Assembly: GCA_019095985.1 (NCBI GenBank)
Contig: CM032660.1
Span: 34,503,204-34,567,203 of the forward strand
Direction of reading: 5' to 3'
DNA: 64,000 nucleotides
Source: Streblospio benedicti
Lineage: Eukaryota > Annelida > Polychaeta > Spionida > Spionidae
Shown here: positions 57,585-64,000 of the stretch, in pieces
Position numbering within the stretch: position 1 is the stretch's first letter
Layout: each line of letters opens with the position of its first letter
Notes under the pieces: model-generated
What the model was told of the DNA's origin: nothing
What the model saw: the letters and a program-made list of their open reading frames with translations, nothing else
Database searches by the model: none
Translations under genes and position numbers: made by a program

Positions 57585-58190
57585 ATGGCCCAAACGAGAC
57601 TCCCAAGAAACCAAAGGAGGCAGAAATGAGCGCGGATGACACAATTACCACTGAGTCACCAAGTTCTTTCTGATTTTGTGTCTGCGTACGGGTGGAGTAT
57701 GTGAACAAACCCTAAAGAACCAGGAAAGCATGTTCCGGAGATCATGCACATTAACAACAGGCCTCCTTCGTGGCATGCCTAGAGGCCCACATGAGTGCTA
57801 CCAACCAACAGGTGGACAAAGCGTTGGTTGATACTACACGAACTTACTGAGATAAAGGCCCAATGTTGAATTTAACAGTAGGGACATATCAGAGTTGAAA
57901 GCCAAAGTGGAAGCTAAAGTGTCGGAAAACCCCAGTGGTCTCACATCAAGTGACTGAGCGCATCAACACAATTGAGACAAACCTCCACAAACTATGGAGC
58001 AGACGGACTATCTGACAATTACCGGAGACTAACACTGAGGTTGGATGGAAAGTACCAGAGCAACCAAATGAGAGCTGGATACAGACCGAGGCTAAAGTAA
58101 GAGACATTCTTAAGACCAACCTTAAACTTGATGGCTTTAGATGCTGCAGTGCCGCTTTATTAACGGGGGATGGCCAACGATCCACTCCAA
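57585..58190 (+). mobile_element. LINE (non-LTR) ORF1 fragment, copy 1
   Basis: It starts like 63821-64000 (ATGGC, then coding for KKPKEAEMSADDT in the clean copy), then a coiled-coil-like part (phrases ISELKAKVEAKVSE, INTIETNLHKLW) and an RRM-like L1-type ORF1 part (ESWIQTEAKVRDILKTN). The frame shifts several times. The ORF2 reverse transcriptase is not in the window. Confidence 0.75.
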
Positions 58191-58376
58191 ATGAAGTAGT
58201 GGGTCAGCCACTGCCGACCAGTAAGCCCACCTACATCGAAAGGGGCGGTTTACATTTACCGCTAAGGTAAAAACGACTTATTACTATTATTTTAAAGCAC
58301 TACCTATAAATTTACAACCGCTAATGAAATAAAGTTTTTTTTTCTTCTAAATGGATCATTTATTCTCTTTTAGGGA

Positions 58377-58691
58377 AAGCGCACAAAGAGGGAGAGTGGT
58401 GCGGGCAAGCCCATCAACTACCAATTGCGTAGCACCGCGGAAAGTGAAAAAACCTTTGTAAACTACGTAAAAAACAAGCAATTTGCATTTATATTTAAAG
58501 GGGGTGGTCGATCACTAAGAATATCTTTTAAAAAATATATATAAACTTTTTTATTTTTTATTCTTTCACTTTCTAGATCAAACGCAGCCACAACCGCAAA
58601 TCGCAGCAGTCCCAGCCGCAACCACCGCAGCCCTGGGAGTTGGCACCACTTTCACCGGGTACTGCCACATTTTTTACCGAGTGAAAAACAA
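58377..58691 (+). other. Candidate upstream exons of the Cys-rich gene A
   Basis: Two splice-like blocks (58377-58442 and 58578-58691) have pyrimidine tract plus AG before and GTGAAA or GTAAGA after. The second is Gln/Pro-rich (QTQPQPQ in one frame, KSQQSQPQPPQP in another). At 58869 another copy of TTTAGGGAAAGCGC..AAAGAGGG occurs, so the first block is duplicated. I cannot settle the frame or prove that these join gene A. Confidence 0.3.
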
Positions 58692-59709
58692 GGTAAGACA
58701 GGTTTTATACCTTATCCATTGCACCAAAATTCAAAAAAAAAAAAGTTGTTTGCCCCTAAATATTGAACGATACTCGTCACAGCAATGTTATGTAATAAAA
58801 CTTTCTTGGGTGCAATTTGTGGCATTATGAAAGCAGAAAAAATGGCTCGCTTAATCTCTTTAGGGAAAGCGCCAAAGAGGGCGACTGATGAGGCCGTGCC
58901 CACTGCGCACTTCGCAGTGCCGCACAGCAATAATTACTTAGTACACGGTGAATCCTTAAACACCTTTTTCTTTGAACATTTGTATAGAATGACGTTGTGT
59001 TGACCGTACTGTGTCATAGTTAAGGATATATTCAGGAATCTGACTGATATTCAAGATAAATATTATAGACACACTAATGGCCTGCACAACTTCGCTACTA
59101 TCTGCTCTAGAGCAGGTGATGCGGATCTCACAGTTAGAAAAGTGTCTTGGTAACCACAAGAAATTGAAGTATGAGTAGGGTACTAGCTGTGCCATAGTCA
59201 AGAATATTTTTTTAAATGGATCTGACTGATATTCAAGATGAATATTTTAGGCACACTAATTGCCTCCACAACTCAGCTTCAAGCTTTACTTTATGAAAAT
59301 CCTTTAGAGCAGGTGATGAAAAACTCACCGTTGGAAACGTGGCTCAGTAACCAAAGCAAAGTGAATACCGGTAATCATTAAAAAATGACAGTTGGAGCAA
59401 CACACAATGGGAAACAAAAACATGGGTGTGCTATAAAAGTTTGATATTACACTATCTAGAGACTGTGTTCTCCCCATTGGGAACATTTAATAACAGTCTT
59501 TAATAATGCACCAGCATGGACAGAAATCAGTGGACAAAATATAAAACTTAACAGAGTCTTTAATTGGTCACACAGCATCATCTAACGTGAGACTTGTCTT
59601 CAATTGTTGGTAAGGGGCAGGACTACATGAAGAGAGTGACATGGAGATTGCCGTGAGCACGCAGCTGCAAAGGCCACAATTTGCCACCCGCTGCAGCAGA
59701 TTACATTAG

Positions 59710-60738
59710 GGGCCATTGAGCACATCCTCTGTGGTGGTGAAACAAGCCTGGCAAGCCTTCAAAGCAGCACTTGGTTTGTGTGAGCCGTGTAAATGGTCTG
59801 CAGAGGGCGTGTCTATATTTACTTCACAGGGTAGTCCCCATATAAGAAAGCCCCATTTCCATAACAGCCACCAATCTTCATCAGGATTTGCAGTCCCGAC
59901 TGATTTGCTTGATGAAGCATATGACTTTATATGCGCACTAGCTGATTCCCGGGGATTTGGCAGGCAAATTAGGTAAATTGAAGTTTTAAACATATAACAA
60001 CGTAGTAATCCTATTGCATCCATGAACTATCTAACTTCCTATGCATAAATTTATTTTTCATCTGTAGGATTCAAGGCCGTCCCGTTGTTGGCTCACCCAG
60101 TAGCAGTGAGCATGATGACGTCATCGTCATAAGCGATGATGACGATTATGATGTTGTTGATGAAGCCGATCCCAGAATGTTCCGCATGTCAAACTATCCA
60201 TCAATGGGTGGAAATGAGGATGAACAGCGGAGCACGATGAACAGCAGCAGCAGCAGCAGCAGCAGCAGTAGCTGCAGTAATGATTTGGAAATCGAGCTCA
60301 ATGCTCCAGCTGAAGACTCACCGTGGGTTGGCTCGGCTAACGCTGCTAATGCCGGGGCTGGTGGCAATGAAAGGCTGTCCTGGCGTATGGACTTGAGGCA
60401 GCGTCGCCTCGAGCGTACACTTTTGGATGCGAGGGGCCAGATCGTCCCACGATCATGTAAGTAAAAAAAATAAAAACCATGAATATTTTGGTCATTAAAT
60501 TTTCAATTTATTCTATTATTGATGATGGTTAGATATATATTAAGATTGACTTGAAAGTGAACAAGGTCATTCTTCTTTTATAGGTGATGTACCATGAGAA
60601 AACCTATGCCGTTGTCACTTTGGCATTGCCGCGGCTTTGGTACGTGGGCGCCCTAACCTTGTACGTTGGTATGAGAGGCGTCACAGGGCTACTGCTCCGG
60701 GCATGTGTAATTGTGGGTGTCGTTATTGTCGACCATGA
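59710..60738 (+). CDS. Cys-rich orphan gene A (SUMO-motif plus CRC/YC domain), at least 3 exons
   Basis: Exons 59710-59972, 60068-60456 and 60584-60738 have good splice sites and matching phases; upstream exons are uncertain. No known family. The first exon encodes QAWQAFKAALGLCEPCKWS and ends SRGFGRQIR. The second has SSSEHDD-VIVIS-DDDD, a textbook SUMO-interacting motif with acidic flank, a Ser run, then LRQRRLERTLLDARGQIVPRS. The third parallels gene B's last exon (same 155-bp length): LCRCHFGIAAALVR, RWYERRHRATAPG and CNCGCRYCRP. A TGA at 60595-60597 stands in frame before this domain where gene B has CGT (Arg); CGA to TGA is a simple change. It could be a null allele, an error, or real truncation. 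Probably nuclear (inference from the SUMO motif and basic segments). Confidence 0.65.
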
Positions 60739-60739
60739 A

Positions 60740-61140
60740 AATAGTGTGGAAAGCACTAAATGTACTGTGGACATTTAGGGATAATAGTAGATGTGTTTAA
60801 AAATTGGTTAGAGCAGTTCACGAGTAAAGGGATCATCAACCTTGAAATCGTAACCACAATGGATATATATTCAAAGCTATTCAAATGGAGTATTGTAGAT
60901 ATATTGGAGTAACTTGTAACAGGTACATTATTTAACATTTTTCTTTGTTCCCCTATTGTAATAAGGTGCATGTATTCTATGTGAAGAAGAAAACATAATA
61001 ATTATACTTTTGCTTTGTTTAATTGGTCAAAATAGTAGAATTTATTTTCTTCATACGGCATGAAAATAAGGGCATAAAATTGCATTTTCTGGGAATGCTT
61101 TATGTCATATGCTTTATGTCAGTTGGGGCAATTCTAGTGA
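60740..61140. other. 3' flank of gene A; empty target site of the Tc1-type element
   Basis: TTTAATTGGTCAAAATAGTAG followed by AATTTATTTTCTTC at about 61,015-61,052 matches the two flanks of the Tc1-type copies (TTTAGTTGGTCGAAGTA and TAGTAGAATTTATTTTC), but without the transposon. So this paralogous flank was never entered by it. Confidence 0.65.
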
Positions 61141-61250
61141 CAGCGATTCTTGTGATGGCGGGGCAGCAGCAGCGGCAGCAGTTGTAGTAGCAGCAGCAGC
61201 AGCAGCAATAGCAGCAGCAGCAGCAGTGTTAGCAGTGCCATTAGCACTAT
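61140..61250. repeat. (AGC)n-rich stretch
   Basis: Imperfect CAG/AGC triplets occur here. In one frame they read as a Ser run like the one in gene A (60,241-60,285), in another as an Ala run. This is probably the decayed or spliced counterpart of gene A's Ser-rich part. Confidence 0.8.
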
Positions 61251-61287
61251 TTAAAGGCGCGGGTTAACGGGCGTCGCCGACATCCAG

Positions 61288-61771
61288 GTTGCTGCGTCCG
61301 ATGATGGGTGGATGGCTGCTTCACCAGTAGCCATCCCATTAACCAGGACGGTTAACATGAATACAGCGGCGGCTGTCATCGTACCGGGAGGCCGTGATGG
61401 TGCGGGGTTCACAAGTGGTAGCCGTCCAATCGCCGCCGTGAGGCCTTGGCGGCCTGATATTAGGCAGCGGCGTTTGGAGCGGACGTTGCTAGACGCACGG
61501 GGCCAGGAAGTGCCTCGAAGCAGTAAGTATTATTTATCTGTGTTTTTGTATGATGAACTGTCTTTGTGAGAAATAATTGTAAAATGAGGCTTATAATTTG
61601 TCTATATTAATTTTAGGTGAGGTCAGTCGTGACAGGCTTTGCCGATGCGCCTTTGGCATTTCGGCAGCCCTAGTGAGGGCTGGACCAAGGCTTGTGGATT
61701 GGTACGAGCGGCGCCATCGTGCTTCGGCACCTGGACATTGCAGGTGCACCTGCTTGTACTGCGTGCCATGA
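61288..61771 (+). CDS. Cys-rich orphan gene B, last two exons
   Basis: Exons 61288-61522 and 61617-61771, phase 1 junction, both intact. The first ends DIRQRRLERTLLDARGQEVPRS, the twin of gene A's segment. The second reads EVSRDRLCRCAFGISAALVR, then LVDWYERRHRASAPG and CRCTCLYCVP before TGA. Against gene A's last exon about 32 of 46 aligned residues agree, while most shared codons differ at the third position, so the domain has been kept by selection. C-x-C, C-x-C-x-C and Y-C plus a His could bind zinc (inference). The 5' part is not found: an acceptor precedes 61288 and the region before it is the AGC-rich stretch, so the gene may be partial or use distant exons. Confidence 0.65.
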
Positions 61772-62570
61772 AGCTTGAAGATTAGTTTAATATATAGAGA
61801 TTTGAAATAGGACTATGGAACACTTTTGAAGTAGTTTATTATTGGATAAAATGGAAAATTGATATGGAATTTTGGATAAAGGCAAACGGATAAATTTGAC
61901 AAATTGTGAGTATTATTAGTAATTATATTGTATTGCTATATATGAAGTAATGTATTATGATGAATAATGAATAATGTTTTGTGATATGAAGTAACATGTG
62001 TACCGAATAAATTCACATTATTATTAGATTTTGTGTTTGTTTAGTTGGTCGAAGTATAGTACTGATAATGAAAAAAGAGACATGGAATTTCCAGTAAATT
62101 GCATTCGCAAAATTCTATTCGCCTGTTTTTGGTGTTTTCATTTTTCTACGGTAAATTCTACTACTCCACCATTGATACCATCACAAATTCGAAATTACGA
62201 AGCGTTCCTTAGAAATTCTCTTTTTCCGGTTCCATAAATTCCATTTTTTCGGTTCCACTTCTCAAAATTCTCTTCAGATTATTGATTTACCATTGATTTA
62301 CCCGAATTATCCGAATTTTGCGATTTTTCCGAAGACCCTAATTCGATAATTCTCAAAATTTGCGAAAAATCGATATCGAGCGTAACAGGAAATTCGCTTA
62401 GTTCGCTTTTTTTCGCGAACTTTAGAAACCACCCTGTGGCAATATAAAAAGGGAAGTTTGTTTCCCCCTGTTATTATTCGGTTCAGATCAATAGCAAGAG
62501 ACAACATATTAGATTGTACGCTTGTTTTATTCACATTTTGGAAGTAACATTACAAGTAAAATATTAATGA

Positions 62571-62680
62571 TGGATTGTTTTGCAAAATATGCTGATGGTT
62601 TTTATTACCCAGCAAAAGGATATCAGAAAAAATGAAATGACTGTCACAGTAATATTCACACAGGATAATGTGCAAAAAGT
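62571..62680 (+). pseudogene. Tudor-like short coding remnant inside the Tc1-type element
   Basis: The plus-strand reading MMDCFAKYADGFYYPAKG resembles a Tudor domain start (K-Y-x-A-D-G-x-Y-Y-P-A-K-V). Copy 1 (56,312-56,398) has KYKADGFYYPAKVISENE, and the next codons in copy 2 (MTVTVIFTQDNV) continue the Tudor pattern in a shifted frame. Each copy has small indels. An unusual passenger for a Tc1 element, perhaps a captured exon. Confidence 0.4.
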
Positions 62681-62696
62681 TAAATGCTCCTCTTCA

Positions 62697-62909
62697 TCAC
62701 CATTTGTTTTTCCTCTGGGGTTTGGGCAAGTCTTTTAAAATTTCTCCAGTCTTTCTATATTTATTAATAATATTCCTGACAGTGCTGGGTGAAATTTTCG
62801 AATTGAACTGTTCAGACATACATTTAGAAATTCTTATCCTTCCATATCCTCTTTTGTGGAGTTGAATAATCTTGTATTTGATGATGGGTTTTATTCCAGT
62901 TCTAACCAT
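62697..62909 (-). CDS. Tc1-type helix-turn-helix protein fragment (70 codons)
   Basis: The frame has KYKIIQLHKRGYGRIRISK and SPSTVRNIINKYRKTG, the paired-like helix-turn-helix pattern that Tc1 transposases use to bind their ends. It stops at PQRKNKW, well before any DDE catalytic part. It is tail-to-tail with the Tudor-like remnant on the other strand. Possibly a truncated transposase that can still bind DNA. Confidence 0.6.
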   Translation of the reverse strand: MVRTGIKPIIKYKIIQLHKRGYGRIRISKCMSEQFNSKISPSTVRNIINKYRKTGEILKDLPKPQRKNKW

Positions 62910-63396
62910 TGCAATATCCGAGATGAAAACACAAGAATAATGAAATATGATAATTCTTATTTACTGTGGTATGTACGTAACATATACGATGTACATGTTT
63001 TGGTGTGTGATGCGACTTATGTTCACTTGCGCATCTCTTTATATATGGGCAATCATCCGAACTATGCGGAAAAAAAAAAAAAAAAATTTGCGAATTTCCA
63101 TAATCGATTATGAACGCCATTCTCAAATTTCGCATGATTCTTTCTTTTTCTCAGAATTTGCTTAATGTAAGGCCAGGAAAACATATTGATTCCTATTTTC
63201 ATCACAATTTACGCGAATTTGTTTTGATTGATATGTGTAATTCGCGAATTTCTCGTATTATCGCGAATTTCTAGTAAGGTGAGTAAAAGCAGAATTAAGC
63301 ATTCGCCTTTTAGATTTTTTTCGCCTTGATTGGGTCATTCCTTTGAAATTCGAAATATTCGGCTAAATTCCATGTCCCTTTTTGTTATCAGTACTG

Positions 63397-63820
63397 TAGT
63401 AGAATTTATTTTCTTGGTGGGGCACAAACAATAAGGCATAGAATTTTAGGTAGGGTCCAGTTTTTATAGATTGGATGCTGAGGGAAGTAGTGATGGGTGC
63501 TTTGATAAATTTGGGTAGACGTACAGTACTGATAATGAAAAAGGGACATGGAATTTACTCTGCTCATAAGGATATGATATCAGAGATCACTCTGGACTAA
63601 CGGGACTACTCACTAGGATATCTAATTATCTGGTTTTTTTAAAAGAGAAAGTTACAAATAATATCACAGTGTGGAAAATTTTCAAATATAATCCTTCAGT
63701 GCAATATGTAAACAGATGCATGTGCCTGGATTAGTTATAATTAGCTGGACTAGTTGAAAGCTTTTAAAGTTACAGTCCAAACTCAAGACTAAGGTTTTGT
63801 GGACAATAATCTTATTGAAC
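63397..63820 (+). other. Solo transposon end and LINE 5' leader
   Basis: Another CAGTACTGATAATGAAAAAG..CATGGAATTT end occurs at 63,523-63,555 (also 57,293 in copy 1) without a partner, so a truncated relative of the Tc1-type element lies here. The following 270 bases up to ATG 63821 are shared with 57,310-57,584 and act as leader of the LINE ORF1. Confidence 0.6.
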
Positions 63821-64000
63821 ATGGCTCCAAAACGAGACTCTAAGAAACCAAAGGAGGCAGAAATGAGCGCGGATGACACAATTACCACTGAGTCACCAAG
63901 TTCTTCTGATTTTGTGTCTGCGTGCTCGGTGGAGTATGTGAACAAACTCCTAAAGAACCAGGAAAGCATGTTCCGTGAGATCATCCATCAACAACAGGCC
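63821..64000 (+). CDS. LINE ORF1 start, runs off the window
   Basis: An open frame of 60 codons reads MAPKRDSKKPKEAEMSADDT, later SSSDFVSACSVEYVNKLLKN and MFREIIHQQQA, at the window end. The first copy (57585-58190) shows that a coiled coil and an RRM-like L1-type ORF1 part follow. ORF1 proteins of this kind bind RNA and chaperone retrotransposition. Confidence 0.7.
   Translation, partial: MAPKRDSKKPKEAEMSADDTITTESPSSSDFVSACSVEYVNKLLKNQESMFREIIHQQQA

Larger units (their letters stand above)
54880..58250 (+). repeat. First copy of a duplicated block (second copy 61270-64000 and beyond)
   Basis: The order Cys-rich gene exons, 3' flank, Tc1-type transposon, LINE 5' leader and ORF1 start is the same in both copies. 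Long stretches are identical apart from frequent one- or few-base gaps, many in homopolymers, concentrated in this first copy. This fits either a recent tandem duplication or two versions of one locus placed side by side by the assembler. Confidence 0.85.
62057..63396. mobile_element. Tc1/mariner-type transposon, copy 2 (cleaner copy)
   Basis: TAGTACTGATAATGAAAAAAG..CATGGAATTT and its inverse ending CAGTACTG lie between TA dinucleotides. The inner sequence is crowded with AATTCGC/GCGAATT and TTCGCGAA phrases (at least ten). It is about 1.34 kb, the size of a Tc1 element, but only an N-terminal-like DNA-binding frame is open, so it is not a complete transposase gene. Confidence 0.85.

Noticed and set aside
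60584-60738. TGA in gene A as a selenocysteine codon
   Set aside because: Gene B has Arg at the site, not Cys, and no SECIS-like stem was noticed downstream.

Overview
The window is animal nuclear DNA: AT-rich, with many-exon genes on both strands, GT-AG introns and a dense load of small interspersed repeats. An animal-type chloride-dependent alpha-amylase, an SLC5 sodium symporter and a UIM/PARP/UBA protein, with several SINE, MITE and Polinton remnants, suggest a marine invertebrate. A hemichordate, echinoderm or cephalochordate is my best guess; this is inference and the species is not determined.

Layout. (1) 1.4-9.8 kb, minus: a 13-exon SLC5 (SMCT/SMVT-like) transporter, complete except for one extra base in a homopolymer. 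(2) 12-16 kb: a Polinton minor-capsid (penton) fossil split by about 2.5 kb of other DNA, which carries an intact 172-codon orphan gene with three RPFTELDFA repeats. (3) 16.6-30.3 kb, plus: a 15-exon gene joining UIM motifs, an ADP-ribosyltransferase domain with the H-Y-E triad, a phospho-site-like RRSS tail and a UBA-like C-terminus. (4) 35.5-37.1 kb, plus: a GT13 (GnT-I/POMGNT1-like) glycosyltransferase in one coding exon. (5) 38.2-45.8 kb, minus: alpha-amylase, 11 exons found, signal-peptide exon not found. (6) 45.8-54.8 kb: repeat-rich, with a 170-codon orphan ORF (minus) and a gag-protease LTR retroelement fossil (minus). (7) After a 100-N gap, 54.9-64 kb: a duplicated block with two paralogous copies (A and B) of an unrecognised spliced gene ending in a conserved Cys-rich domain, a Tc1/mariner-type transposon in two copies, and LINE ORF1 sequence. 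The first copy of the block is full of small indels and may be a poor-quality or allelic duplicate.

How it fits together. The five main host genes look unrelated in pathway (solute uptake, ADP-ribosylation/ubiquitin, glycosylation, starch digestion, unknown). Recurring themes are small tandem duplications at exon edges, a SINE whose head coincides with a splice donor, and seven copies of one short GAACCTC-ended repeat. The best candidates for something undescribed are the Cys-rich A/B family at 59.7-61.8 kb, the RPFTELDFA protein at 14.3 kb, and the UIM-PARP-UBA architecture.
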